This document shows, piece after piece, positions 54,718 to 63,751 of a stretch of DNA of 64,000 bases. The DNA is from Cognatiluteimonas weifangensis (GTDB lineage Bacteria; Pseudomonadota; Gammaproteobacteria; Xanthomonadales; Xanthomonadaceae): the NCBI RefSeq assembly GCF_003416885.1, contig NZ_QVPD01000012.1, positions 16,236-80,235 on the forward strand. The letters run 5' to 3'. Below the pieces are notes generated by a model. The model saw only the letters and a program-made list of their open reading frames with translations, did no database searches and was not told the DNA's origin. The position numbers and the translations under genes were made by a program. The first letter of the stretch is position 1, and each line of letters begins with the position of its first letter.

Positions 54718-56337
54718 TCAGTTGACGCCGACCGCGCTCCAGGCCGAGGCGACGCCGTTGTACTGCGCCGAGCCGGAGCCGTAGAGGTCGCGCGCCGCAT
54801 TGAGGGTGGCGGTGCGGGCGCCGGCGTAATTGGTGCTGGAGGTCATGTACACCGTCAGCGCCCGGTACCAGACTTTCTGCGCCGCATCGCGGCCGATGCC
54901 GCCGGCAGCGGTGTTGCCGTTGCAGACCAACTGCGCCGGCGTGACGCTGAACCCGGCCGGGGTGGTCGCGCCTTCGGCCATCAGGTAGAAGGCGTGGTTG
55001 CCGATGCCCGAGGAGTAGTGCACGTCCAGCGAGCCGACGCCGGAGCTGTAGCAGTCCGGCGAGGCGCCGTCCAGGCTCGGCTTGAACATGTAGCGCAGCG
55101 CCTTGGTGCCGGACGGATTGTTGACGTAGATCTCCTCGCCGATCATGTAGTCGGGGGTGTCGTTGGCGTTGTTGGCGTAGTACTCGACCATGGTGCCGAA
55201 GATGTCCGAGGTGGCTTCGTTGAGGCCGCCGGACTCGCCGGAATAGGTCAGGTTGGCCGAACGCGAGGTCACGCCGTGCGACATCTCGTGGCCGGCGACG
55301 TCGAGGTTGACCAGCGGGTAGTAGGTGCTGCCGTTGCCGTCGCCGAAGGTCATGCAGAAGCAGCTGTCGGACCAGAACGCGTTGACGTAGTTGCGGCCGT
55401 AGTGCACGCGGCTGAGTGCGCCCTTGCCGTCGTTGGCGATACCATTGCGGCCGTGCACGTTCTTGAAGTAGTCCCACGTGGTCGCGACGCCGAAGTGCGC
55501 GTCGGCGCCGGCGGTGGCGCGGTCGGAGGTGGTGTTGTTGCCCCAGGTGTTGTCGGCGTCGCTGAAGATCGTGCCGCTGCCGTTGGTGCGCTGGTTGAGG
55601 TCGGTGGTGTAGCCGCCGCCGCGGGTCAGATCCTTCATCTGGAAGCTGCCGCCGCAATCCTGGGTGCTGATGGCGACATTGCCCGAGAACAGCGTCCTGC
55701 CGGTGCCGTTGGCGCTGGTGGTGCCCGAGCAGGTGGTGCCACCACCGGGCTTTTTCGCGCCGGGCTTGGCGGTATGGACGCTGTCGTAGCGGTCGAGGAT
55801 GCGGCCGCTGCGCGCATCGACGAAATAATGCATCTCGGTCGGGGTCTGGTCGGCCTTGAAGCCGCGCATCAGCACCTCGTAGGCCAGCACCGGGCTGCCG
55901 CTGCGGGCGTAGATCACCTTGCGGGCGCTGGGCACGCCGTCGAAACCGGTGCCGAAGGCGGCGCCGGCCTCGACGATCGCCTGGTCGCTGCTGATCCGGC
56001 TGGCCAGGGACGGGCGGATGCTGGTCTTCAGGGTCTGGCTGGCACCCTTGAACTGGCCGTTGCGCGAATGCACGACCACGTCGCCGCCGATCACCGGCAG
56101 GCCGCGCCAGGTGCGGTCGAAGCGGGCGTGTTCGGTGCCGTCGCGATCGACGATGACGTCGCGCACGAGGAAGGCGTCGGCATCGGCGCGGTGCAGGGCC
56201 GGGCCGTGGCTGTCGATCAGGCCGATGGCGCGGTCCACTGCGGGCGCATGCGCCGGTCGCGCGGCGGCGAGCGCGGTGGCGGGGACGGCAAGCACGGCGA
56301 CGATTGCCACGCTGAGGAGACGGCTTTGCAGATGCAT
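54718..56337 (-). CDS. Secreted M4-family metallopeptidase (thermolysin-like)
   Basis: 539 residues. Signal peptide MHLQSRLLSVAIVAVLAVPATALAA; FTP/PepSY-type propeptide with TWRGLPVIGGDVVVHSRNGQ and YEVLMRGFKADQTPTEMHYFVDARSGRIL; mature part with zinc site HEMSH at about residue 347, the third ligand in GGLNEATSD, and the transition-state His near SLDVHYSSGIGNHAFYLMAEG. Cysteines in GTTCSG and ISTQDCGG, and CFCM, suggest disulphides. M4 enzymes are neutral proteases of the culture fluid. Ends AWSAVGVN, without the CBM/P-domain seen in some homologues. AGGGG precedes the ATG at 56337. Probably exported by the type II system, to which gspA/gspB at 28 kb contribute (inference). Confidence 0.94.
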   Translation of the reverse strand: MHLQSRLLSVAIVAVLAVPATALAAARPAHAPAVDRAIGLIDSHGPALHRADADAFLVRDVIVDRDGTEHARFDRTWRGLPVIGGDVVVHSRNGQFKGASQTLKTSIRPSLASRISSDQAIVEAGAAFGTGFDGVPSARKVIYARSGSPVLAYEVLMRGFKADQTPTEMHYFVDARSGRILDRYDSVHTAKPGAKKPGGGTTCSGTTSANGTGRTLFSGNVAISTQDCGGSFQMKDLTRGGGYTTDLNQRTNGSGTIFSDADNTWGNNTTSDRATAGADAHFGVATTWDYFKNVHGRNGIANDGKGALSRVHYGRNYVNAFWSDSCFCMTFGDGNGSTYYPLVNLDVAGHEMSHGVTSRSANLTYSGESGGLNEATSDIFGTMVEYYANNANDTPDYMIGEEIYVNNPSGTKALRYMFKPSLDGASPDCYSSGVGSLDVHYSSGIGNHAFYLMAEGATTPAGFSVTPAQLVCNGNTAAGGIGRDAAQKVWYRALTVYMTSSTNYAGARTATLNAARDLYGSGSAQYNGVASAWSAVGVN

Positions 56338-56604
56338 TCGTGTAACCCCTGGAGTCTGACGGAGTGGGCCGGCGGTACCGGCGGTGGACGTGCGCCCCGG
56401 GTCCGCGGCAGCGGAGAATCCGGGCGGTCCTGGGGCCGGCGGCGGCAAGTGCGGCACGCTGGCGACGGGACGAGCGAAAATAGGCGGGTTTTGAGACGCG
56501 TGTCATGTTGCGTCGCAATGTAATCGCGCTGGAAACGTATACATGGGCCCCGCCGCGGTCGAAACGGGGGTTGCGGGATTATTTGCCTGGGGGAATTTGT
56601 TGCT

Positions 56605-57870
56605 ATGCAACATGATGCGCGGGACGTGCTGGTCGTCGGCGGCGGGGTGATCGGGCTGGCCTGTGGGCTGGCATTGCTGGAATCCGGACGCAGCGTGCGG
56701 GTGCTGGAAGCCGGCACCGCGGGCTGCGGCAGTTCGCACGGCAACTGCGGCACCCTGACCCCGAGCCATGCCTTGCCGCTGGCGGCACCGGGCACGATCG
56801 TGCGGGCGTTGCACTGGATGCTGACGCCGGATGCGCCGCTGTACCTGAAACCGCGCTTCGACCCGGCGCTGTGGTCGTGGCTGCTGCGCTTCGCCGGGCA
56901 CTGCAATGCCCGCGACTGGATGCGTAGCGGCGCGGCGCGGGCGGCGCTGCTGCAGGCTTCGCGCGCCGCGTTCCCGGACTGGATCGCCAGCCACGGGATC
57001 GAGTGCGAGTTCGCGACCACCGGCACCGACCACGTGTTCCGCGACGCCGCCGCGCTGGAGGAGTACACCCGCGACCTCGCGGCGCTCGCCGAACTGGGCA
57101 TCGCCAGCGAGGTGATCGACGGCGCCGCGTACGCGCGCGAGGAACCGGCGTTGCGCGCCGGCGTCGTCGGTGCGGTGCGCTTTCCCGGCGACGCCAGCCT
57201 GCGCCCGGACCGCTACGTCGCCGGCCTGGCGCAGGCGCTGCGCACGGCCGGCGGCGAGATCGTCGAGCACTGCGAAGTGCGCAACGTGACCACGGACGGC
57301 GACGGCGTGCGGGTCGCCACCGCCCTGGGCGATTACCGCGGTCGCGACGTGGTGCTGGCAGTGGGGGCCTGGTCGCCGCGGCTGGCGCGTGCACTGACGC
57401 CGGGATTGCCACTGCTGGCGCGGGCGATGCAGCCGGGCAAGGGCTACTCGATCACCTACGACCGCCCGGCGTTGGTGCCGCGGCGCCCGCTGACGCTGCA
57501 CGAGCGCAGCGTCTGCGTTTCCATCTGGGGCAGCGGCTACCGCCTCGGCAGCACCATGGAATTTTCCGGGTTCGATGCCAGCCTCAACCGGCGCCGCCTG
57601 GACGCGCTGGAGCGCGCCGCCCACGAATACCTGCACGAGGGCGTGGGGCCGGTGCGGTGCGAGGAATGGTGCGGCTGGCGGCCGATGAGCGTCGACGACG
57701 TCCCGCTCCTGGGCCCGGTGCCGGGGCGCGCGCACCAATGGCTGGCGACCGGCCACGGCATGCTCGGGGTCAGCATGAGTCCCGGCACGGCGCAGTTGCT
57801 GGCGGATCTGGTCTGCGGCCGCACGCCGGCGTTCGATCCGGCGCCCTACCGTCCGGACCGCTTCGCGTGA
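56605..57870 (+). CDS. D-amino-acid dehydrogenase-like FAD oxidoreductase
   Basis: 421 residues. The N-terminal Rossmann fold DVLVVGGGVIGLACGLALLESGRSVRVLEA with GxGxxG, then SSHGNCGTLTPSHALPLAAPG (DadA-like); EFATTGTDHVFRD; GDASLRPDRYVAGLAQAL; and GWRPMSVDDVPLLGPVPGRAHQWLATGHGMLGVSMSPGTAQLLADL, the C-terminal DAO motif. It belongs to the DadA/glycine-oxidase group; the substrate might be a D-amino acid, D-proline-type imino acid or hydroxyproline. The neighbour hutG is not from the same pathway. Start 56605 is the first ATG upstream of the fold. Confidence 0.9.
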   Translation: MQHDARDVLVVGGGVIGLACGLALLESGRSVRVLEAGTAGCGSSHGNCGTLTPSHALPLAAPGTIVRALHWMLTPDAPLYLKPRFDPALWSWLLRFAGHCNARDWMRSGAARAALLQASRAAFPDWIASHGIECEFATTGTDHVFRDAAALEEYTRDLAALAELGIASEVIDGAAYAREEPALRAGVVGAVRFPGDASLRPDRYVAGLAQALRTAGGEIVEHCEVRNVTTDGDGVRVATALGDYRGRDVVLAVGAWSPRLARALTPGLPLLARAMQPGKGYSITYDRPALVPRRPLTLHERSVCVSIWGSGYRLGSTMEFSGFDASLNRRRLDALERAAHEYLHEGVGPVRCEEWCGWRPMSVDDVPLLGPVPGRAHQWLATGHGMLGVSMSPGTAQLLADLVCGRTPAFDPAPYRPDRFA

Positions 57871-58007
57871 GCGCGGGGCGGCTCCCGGCAGGCGCATGGC
57901 TGCGCCGCCCGCGTCTCGAGGCCTTGCGTGGGGGCGGCCGAAGTCGCGGGATATCGGACAATGCGCGTGCCGAACCCGCGCCGGCGCGGGAATGACGGGC
58001 CAGAGCC

Positions 58008-58787
58008 ATGGGATCCGACACCTTCACCCTGCATCGCGGCACCCGGCCGTTGCTGCTCAGCCTGCCGCACGACGGCAGTGCGATCCCCGACGCGCTCGCG
58101 GCGCGGATGACCGACGCCGCGCGCCGCGCGCCGGACACCGACTGGCATGTGGCGCGGCTGTACGCGTTCGCGCGCGAGCTCGGCGCCTCGTTGCTGGTGC
58201 CGCGCTATTCGCGCTACGTGGTCGACCTCAACCGGCCGCCGGACGACGCCTCGCTGTACCCCGGGCAGAACACCACCGGACTGTGCCCGCTGGTGCAGTT
58301 TTCCGGCGAACCGGTCTACCGCGACGGCGGCGCGCCGACCGCCGACGAAATTGCCGCGCGCATCGACGCGTACTGGCGCCCCTACCACGCCGCGTTGCAG
58401 GCCGAAGTCGCCCGGCTTCGGGCCGCGCACGGTCGCGTACTGCTGTGGGAAGGGCATTCGATTCGCGGCGAGTTGCCGTTCCTGTTCCCGGGCCGGCTGC
58501 CCGACCTCAATCTCGGCACCGCCGGCGGCGCCAGCTGCGCCCCGGCGCTGCAGGCGCGGCTGGAGGCCGTCCTGTCCGCGCAATCGCGTTACGACTGGGT
58601 GACGAACGGCCGTTTCAAGGGCGGTTACATCACCCGCCATTACGGCGACCCGGACCACGGCGTGGATGCGGTGCAGCTGGAGATCAGCCAGCGCAGCTAC
58701 ATGGACGAGGCCAGCTCCGCCTGGGACGAGACGCGGGCGCGCCAGTTACAGCCCCTTCTCCGCGACCTGCTGGGAGCCGCGACATGA
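58008..58787 (+). CDS. hutG: N-formylglutamate deformylase
   Basis: 259 residues. Last step of the histidine route: hydrolyses N-formyl-L-glutamate to formate and glutamate. LLLSLPHDGSAIPDALAARM at the N-terminus, DTDWHVARLYAFA, RYSRYVVDLNRPPDDASLYPGQNTTGLCP, LLWEGHSIRGELPFLFPGRLPDLNLGT and GRFKGGYITRHYGDP are all typical. The start at 58008 is chosen from family length; upstream sequence to 57900 has no coding bias. Lies 50 kb from hutF, with which it works. Overlaps the small membrane protein gene by ATGA. Confidence 0.95.
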   Translation: MGSDTFTLHRGTRPLLLSLPHDGSAIPDALAARMTDAARRAPDTDWHVARLYAFARELGASLLVPRYSRYVVDLNRPPDDASLYPGQNTTGLCPLVQFSGEPVYRDGGAPTADEIAARIDAYWRPYHAALQAEVARLRAAHGRVLLWEGHSIRGELPFLFPGRLPDLNLGTAGGASCAPALQARLEAVLSAQSRYDWVTNGRFKGGYITRHYGDPDHGVDAVQLEISQRSYMDEASSAWDETRARQLQPLLRDLLGAAT

Positions 58788-58975
58788 GCGATGTCGAACC
58801 ATCCGCCGGGAAACCGCGTTCCGCCAACGTCGGCCAGCGCCTGTTCGCGCTGTTCGTGTTCGCCGTCCTCGGCTATCTGATCTGGCTGGCGGTCAGCGGC
58901 CGCTACGACACCGAGGTCGATCGCGTCGCGGCATGGCTGCACCGGCAGTACGCCGCGCTCGCGCGCCTGTTCTAG
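58784..58975 (+). CDS. Small membrane protein coupled to hutG
   Basis: 63 residues: MSDVEPSAGKPRSANVGQRLFALFVFAVLGYLIWLAVSGRYDTEVDRVAAWLHRQYAALARLF. One hydrophobic helix at about 20-38, flanked by polar and amphipathic parts. Its ATG overlaps the stop of hutG (ATGA at 58784-58787), so it is translated with it. Not recognised in any family; a tether or an uncharacterised companion of HutG are possible. Confidence 0.75.
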   Translation: MSDVEPSAGKPRSANVGQRLFALFVFAVLGYLIWLAVSGRYDTEVDRVAAWLHRQYAALARLF

Positions 58976-59094
58976 CGCGGCGGTGCGGCGCGCCCTTGTG
59001 CATGTGGGTTCCGGGGTGCGGCTTCCCCGGGCCAGCGCACCGTACGCTCGGCGGCAGGGTGCGGTCTCACGGCCGCACCCTGCCGGTTGCGGCG

Positions 59095-61056
59095 CTAGCG
59101 CGCGTCCGGGCCGATGTGCTTGGCGAGGAATGCCTCGATCCGGCGATACAACTCGGCACGATGCTCTGGCTTGTAGAAGCCATGGCCCTCGCCGTCGAAT
59201 ACCAGAGTTTCCGCCGGGGTGCCGGCTGCCTTGAAGGCGTTGACCAGCGCATTGAACTGGTCCATCGGCACGCGAAGGTCATCTTTGCCCGCGGCCAACA
59301 GCACGGGTACCTTGATCTTGGCCGCGTTTTGCGCCGGTGACCAGGCTTTCAGCTGCGCAATATCGGTGCCCAGCGCGCGGTCAAGATAACGCCGGCCGGA
59401 GGCGCCGTCGTCGATGTCGCCCTTTTTCTTCATTACCTGCAGGTCGTATACGCCCACATAGCCGATCGCGCACTTGTAGAGATCCGGGTATCGGATCGGC
59501 TGCATCAACGCGGCGTAACCGCCATAGCTGGCGCCGAAGGTGCAGATCCGGCTGGGGTCCGCCAGCTTCTGGGCGATCGCCCAGCGCACGCCATCGGCCA
59601 GGTCGTCCTGCATCTTGCCGCCCCACTGCAGGTAGCCGCTTTCCAGGAACGCCTTGCCGCGGCCGCCGGAACCGCGGTAGTTGATCTGCAATACGCCGTA
59701 GCCGCGGTTGGCCAGGAACTGCACATCGCTGTCGTAACCCCAGCTGTCGTAGGGACCGTGCGGACCGCCGTGCGGCAGCACCACCAACGGCTGCGGCCCC
59801 TTTCCGATTGCGCCGGTGTACAGGCCATGCAAGGTCAGGCCGTCACTGGTGGTGAAGCTGATCGGGATGCTGGGGGATAGCGAGCCGGCCTTGATCCAGG
59901 GCATTACCTCGTTGACCAGCTGCACCTTGTTGTTGCTGCGGTCCAGCAGGTAGTAGCCGCCCGGGTTGCGATCGCTCCAGACCAGGAACAGCAACTTCTT
60001 GTTGTCCCGCGTCCAGTCCAGGATCGACACCATCTGCCCCGGGAAGGCCTTCAGCAGGCCGGCATGCAGCTTGGCCCATTCGGAGTCCGGATCCAGGTAC
60101 TGCACCGAGGGCTTGCCCTCGTCGAAGATCACGCCGAACGGCGGGCCATCGTGCCCGGCGTAAAGCACGCGTCCGATGCCCATGTCCTCGCGCCCGGCCA
60201 GACGCATGCGGGTTCCCTTGGCCAGATCCACCTTATAGAGTTGCGCCGGTTCGCCCTTGTCGACGATGGCGGCGTAGGCGGTGTTGTTGTCGGCTTCAAC
60301 ATACAGCAGGCTCATGTTGTAGCCAGCAAGCGTCTTGGGAACCGGTTGCCAATCATTGCCTGCGCCAGGGCGATACATCAGCACCGGATCGTCGTTGTCG
60401 TCGGTGGTTGTCTTCAGCCGCGCCCGCCCGGAGTGATCGAACATGAACGTCGCGGTCTCGCTGGTCTGCTCGATCAGTTCGCGATGGCCGCTACGGGTGT
60501 CGACCTTGTAGATCGCGGTCGGACGATCCTCGTCGCCCCGACGCTGCGGCCATGCGGTGAAATCCACCAGCACCTGGCCCGGCTCGTCATCCAGCACCTT
60601 GACCACGGTCGCGAAACCGCGATCCTTGCGGCGGCCGCGCTGTTGGCCGGCATCGGGCACGTAGGCAAACAAGGTTTCCTGGGTCTTTCCGGCTACATCC
60701 GAACTCATCAGTTCGCCATAGCTGTAAGGCCGGGCCTCCAGCGGTTCCATCTTTGCGCGTGAAACCACGATCTGGTCGTTGTCGCTCCAGGTCAGGCTGG
60801 TCACGTGCTGTTGCTTGCCGAAGCGAAGCACCTGGGTGCTGCCGCTACCGTCGAGCTTGACGATATGCAGCCGGGTCTCCATGCCATCCTCGTTGGGGAC
60901 AGCCAGGGCGACGTACTCGCCAGTCGGCGACAGCGCCGCAGAGTTGATCTCCGCGTGGCGCGCGAAATCCTCGACGGGCAGCTTCGCCTGGGCGAGGGCT
61001 GGGACGGAGGGCAGGCATAGCAAGGCGGCCAGCAGGGTCGCAGGCGATCGGTTCAT
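59095..61056 (-). CDS. Exported S9-family serine peptidase (prolyl oligopeptidase)
   Basis: 653 residues. Signal peptide MNRSPATLLAALLCLPSVPALAQ. N-terminal beta-propeller (AALSPTGEYVALAVPNEDG, LTWSDNDQIVV and similar blades), then the alpha/beta-hydrolase domain: LVVLPHGGPHGPYDSWG, nucleophile in CTFGASYGGYAALM at about residue 510, Asp in LLAAGKDDLRVP and His in DGEGHGFYKPEH. S9 exported dipeptidyl- or acylaminoacyl-peptidase-like. Start 61056. It uses rarer codons (e.g. GGC/GGT mixed, AAG/AAA balanced) somewhat more than its neighbours, but not enough to claim transfer. Confidence 0.93.
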   Translation of the reverse strand: MNRSPATLLAALLCLPSVPALAQAKLPVEDFARHAEINSAALSPTGEYVALAVPNEDGMETRLHIVKLDGSGSTQVLRFGKQQHVTSLTWSDNDQIVVSRAKMEPLEARPYSYGELMSSDVAGKTQETLFAYVPDAGQQRGRRKDRGFATVVKVLDDEPGQVLVDFTAWPQRRGDEDRPTAIYKVDTRSGHRELIEQTSETATFMFDHSGRARLKTTTDDNDDPVLMYRPGAGNDWQPVPKTLAGYNMSLLYVEADNNTAYAAIVDKGEPAQLYKVDLAKGTRMRLAGREDMGIGRVLYAGHDGPPFGVIFDEGKPSVQYLDPDSEWAKLHAGLLKAFPGQMVSILDWTRDNKKLLFLVWSDRNPGGYYLLDRSNNKVQLVNEVMPWIKAGSLSPSIPISFTTSDGLTLHGLYTGAIGKGPQPLVVLPHGGPHGPYDSWGYDSDVQFLANRGYGVLQINYRGSGGRGKAFLESGYLQWGGKMQDDLADGVRWAIAQKLADPSRICTFGASYGGYAALMQPIRYPDLYKCAIGYVGVYDLQVMKKKGDIDDGASGRRYLDRALGTDIAQLKAWSPAQNAAKIKVPVLLAAGKDDLRVPMDQFNALVNAFKAAGTPAETLVFDGEGHGFYKPEHRAELYRRIEAFLAKHIGPDAR

Positions 61057-61205
61057 TCGGACTCTCCCCAAGTCGGTTCAGACGCCCCGTCGCCGGGGCC
61101 GCAAAATCCTAACGCCTGCAGGGGGGCGCTTGCCAAGCATGGCTCGCGCATACGTCGTCACCATCACCCGGAAGGCGAGGGAAATGGCGCCCCCTATCGC
61201 CCTCG

Positions 61206-63095
61206 TCACACCTCCAGCGTCGCCAGGTCGCCCTTGGCTTCCAGCCAGGCCTTGCGGTCGCCGGCGCGTTTCTTGCCCAGCAGCATGTCCATCAGCGAGC
61301 GGGTCTGGCCGTCGTCGTCGACGGTCAGCTGCACCAGGCGCCGGGTGTCGGGATGGATGGTGGACTCGCGCAGCTGCGCCGGGTTCATCTCGCCCAGGCC
61401 CTTGAAGCGGGTGACATGCACCGCGCCCTTGAGCTTCTCGCGTTCGATGCGCTCCAGCAGCAGGCGCTTTTCCTCCTCGTCCAGGGCGTAGAACACCTGC
61501 TTGCCGACATCGACCCGGAACAGCGGCGGCATCGCCACGAACACGTGGCCGGCCGCCACCAGTGCCGGGAAATGCCGCAGGAACAGCGCGCTGAGCAGGG
61601 TGGCGATGTGCAGGCCGTCGGAATCGGCGTCGGCGAGGACCACGATCTTGCCGTAGCGCAGGCCGGAGATGTCGTCCTTGCCGGGATCGCAGCCGATCGC
61701 CACCGCCAGGTCGTGCACCTCCTGCGAGGCCAGCACGCTGCCGGAGGCGACTTCCCAGGTGTTGAGGATCTTGCCGCGCAGCGGCAGGATCGCCTGGAAG
61801 TCCTTGTCGCGCGCCTGCCGCGCGCTGCCGCCGGCCGAGTCGCCTTCCACCAGGAACAACTCGGTGCGCGAGAGGTCCTGGGAGATGCAGTCGGCGAGCT
61901 TGCCGGGCAGGGCGGGGCCCTGCGTCACCTTCTTGCGGGTGATCTGCTTCTCGGTCTTCAGCCGCGCGCTGGCGCGTTCGATTGCCAGCTGCGCGATCTT
62001 CTCGCCCAGCTCGACGTGGGTGTTGAGCCACAGCGAAAACGCGTCGTGCGCGGCGCCCTCGACGAAACCGGCGGCCTGGCGCGAGGACAGCCGTTCCTTG
62101 GTCTGGCCGCTGAACTGCGGCTCGGCCATCTTCAGCGACAGCACGAACGCGGCGCGGTCCCACACGTCCTCGGGCGCCAGCTTGACCCCGCGCGGCAGCA
62201 GGTTGCGGAAGTCGCAGAATTCCCTCAAGGCATCGGTGCAGCCGGTGCGCAGGCCGTTGACGTGGGTGCCATGCTGCAGGGTCGGGATCAGGTTGACGTA
62301 GCTTTCCTGCGGCAGCTCGCCGTCGGCGGCCCAGGCCAGCGCCCAGTCGACGATGTCGGTGTCCTTGTGCAGCTGGCCGACGAACAGCTCCGGCGGCAGC
62401 AGCTCGGCGCCGGCCAGCTCGCCCTTCAGGTACGCGCGCAGGCCGTCCTCGTAGTGCCATTCCGCGCGCTCGTCGCTGGCGGCGTCGTACAGGCGCACGG
62501 TCAGCCCGGGGCACAGCACCGCCTTGGCCCGCAGCAGGTGCTTGAGCGCGCGCAGGTGGAACTTGGGACTGTCGAAATACCCGGGATCCGGCCAGAAGCG
62601 CAGCCGCGTGCCGGTGTTGCGCTTGCCGACGCTGCCGACGGTTTCCAGCGCCGTGACGCGCTCGCCGTGGGCGAAACCCATCCGGTACTCGTTGCCGTTG
62701 CGGCGGATGAATACCTCGAGCTTCGACGACAGCGCATTGACCACGCTGACGCCGACCCCGTGCAGGCCGCCGGAGAAGGTGTAGTTCTTGTTGCTGAACT
62801 TGCCGCCGGCGTGCAGCCGGGTGAGGATCAGTTCCACCCCGGGGATCTTCTCCTCCGGGTGCAGGTCCACCGGCATGCCGCGGCCGTCGTCGGCGACCTC
62901 GCAGGAACCGTCGGGGTGCAGCGTGACCTCGATCGTGCGCGCATGCCCGGCCAGCGCCTCGTCCACCGCGTTGTCGATCACCTCCTGCGCCAGATGGTTG
63001 GGGCGGGTGGTGTCGGTGTACATGCCGGGCCGGCGCCGGACCGGGTCCAGGCCCGAGAGCACTTCGATGTCGGCGGCGTCGTAACGGATGTTCAT
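61206..63095 (-). CDS. parE: DNA topoisomerase IV subunit B
   Basis: 629 residues, matching ParE length in gammaproteobacteria. GHKL ATPase motifs: EVIDNAVDEA (residues 38-47), DDGRGMP (69-75), GLHGVGVSVVNAL (110-122). Toprim domain: LVEGDSAGGSA with Glu417-Ser420 and LADADSDGLHIATL with Asp489-Asp493, both of the acidic clusters that bind Mg2+. The end KAWLEAKGDLATLEV is typical. Works with ParC to decatenate sister chromosomes; parC is not in the window. The start at 63095 (MNIRYDAADIEVL) fits the family; upstream extensions in frame are not conserved. Confidence 0.97.
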   Translation of the reverse strand: MNIRYDAADIEVLSGLDPVRRRPGMYTDTTRPNHLAQEVIDNAVDEALAGHARTIEVTLHPDGSCEVADDGRGMPVDLHPEEKIPGVELILTRLHAGGKFSNKNYTFSGGLHGVGVSVVNALSSKLEVFIRRNGNEYRMGFAHGERVTALETVGSVGKRNTGTRLRFWPDPGYFDSPKFHLRALKHLLRAKAVLCPGLTVRLYDAASDERAEWHYEDGLRAYLKGELAGAELLPPELFVGQLHKDTDIVDWALAWAADGELPQESYVNLIPTLQHGTHVNGLRTGCTDALREFCDFRNLLPRGVKLAPEDVWDRAAFVLSLKMAEPQFSGQTKERLSSRQAAGFVEGAAHDAFSLWLNTHVELGEKIAQLAIERASARLKTEKQITRKKVTQGPALPGKLADCISQDLSRTELFLVEGDSAGGSARQARDKDFQAILPLRGKILNTWEVASGSVLASQEVHDLAVAIGCDPGKDDISGLRYGKIVVLADADSDGLHIATLLSALFLRHFPALVAAGHVFVAMPPLFRVDVGKQVFYALDEEEKRLLLERIEREKLKGAVHVTRFKGLGEMNPAQLRESTIHPDTRRLVQLTVDDDGQTRSLMDMLLGKKRAGDRKAWLEAKGDLATLEV

Positions 63096-63285
63096 GCGGC
63101 AAAGCCCATGCGATGCGATCTGCCCTGCAAGGCGGAATGCGCATTGTCGCGTATCGGCGCCGGCAACGTTAAAAGTCCGTTGTTCAGTCGCGAGCAGGAG
63201 GGCGCTGGGTAGGGTCGGCGGGTCGTCGAGGGGCGCGACCATGAGAACCACTACGTTCATTCGATCCCCACAAGGAGATGTCACG

Positions 63286-63678
63286 ATGACCCTGCGCAAA
63301 CTGTTGCTTCCCACCCTGCTTGCCACCGTCCTGGCCACGCCGTTCGCCTTTGCCCAGAGCATCGGCGTGGGCGCCGGAGGCCATGCCGGCGTCGGCGTCC
63401 AGGCTGGCCCGGTCAGTGCCGGCGTTCAGGCGCAGAGCGATGCCCGGACCCGCGTCGACGCCGTGCAGCAGGCGGCCGAAGCTGCCCGCACGGGCGGCGA
63501 GCAGGTCGGCGATGCAGTCAGGGGCGCGGCCCGCACCGGCGACCAGGCCAGCGATCAGGCGGCCACTGCGATCTCCGGCAACGCCACCGCCACGGGCAAC
63601 GCCGCCGTGACCGCGGACAGCGAGCAGCCGCAGGACGCCACCGAGCCGGAGGAAGAAGAGGGCGACGGCACGCCGTAA
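63286..63678 (+). CDS. Secreted Ala/Gly-rich small protein
   Basis: 130 residues. Signal peptide MTLRKLLLPTLLATVLATPFAFAQ, then low-complexity Gly/Ala/Thr sequence: SIGVGAGGHAGVGVQAGPVSAGVQAQSDARTRVDAVQQA, repeats of the ARTG[GD]Q type, and an acidic tail ending EPEEEEGDGTP. AAGGAG at 63272-63277 is a good Shine-Dalgarno for 63286. A strong terminator follows. Function unknown; periplasmic or surface-located. The composition recalls signal-peptide-containing repeats rather than an enzyme. Confidence 0.82.
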   Translation: MTLRKLLLPTLLATVLATPFAFAQSIGVGAGGHAGVGVQAGPVSAGVQAQSDARTRVDAVQQAAEAARTGGEQVGDAVRGAARTGDQASDQAATAISGNATATGNAAVTADSEQPQDATEPEEEEGDGTP

Positions 63679-63720
63679 GACCTCGTGCGGTTGGTCAGCA
63701 CGACTTTCCGCCCTGCCAGC

Positions 63721-63751
63721 GGCGCCCCGGAGTTCGGGGCGCCGTTTTTTT
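63721..63751 (+). terminator. Strong terminator after the secreted protein gene
   Basis: GGCGCCCC / GGGGCGCC stem with loop GGAGTTC, followed by T8 (63744-63751). The best rho-independent terminator in the window. Confidence 0.9.
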
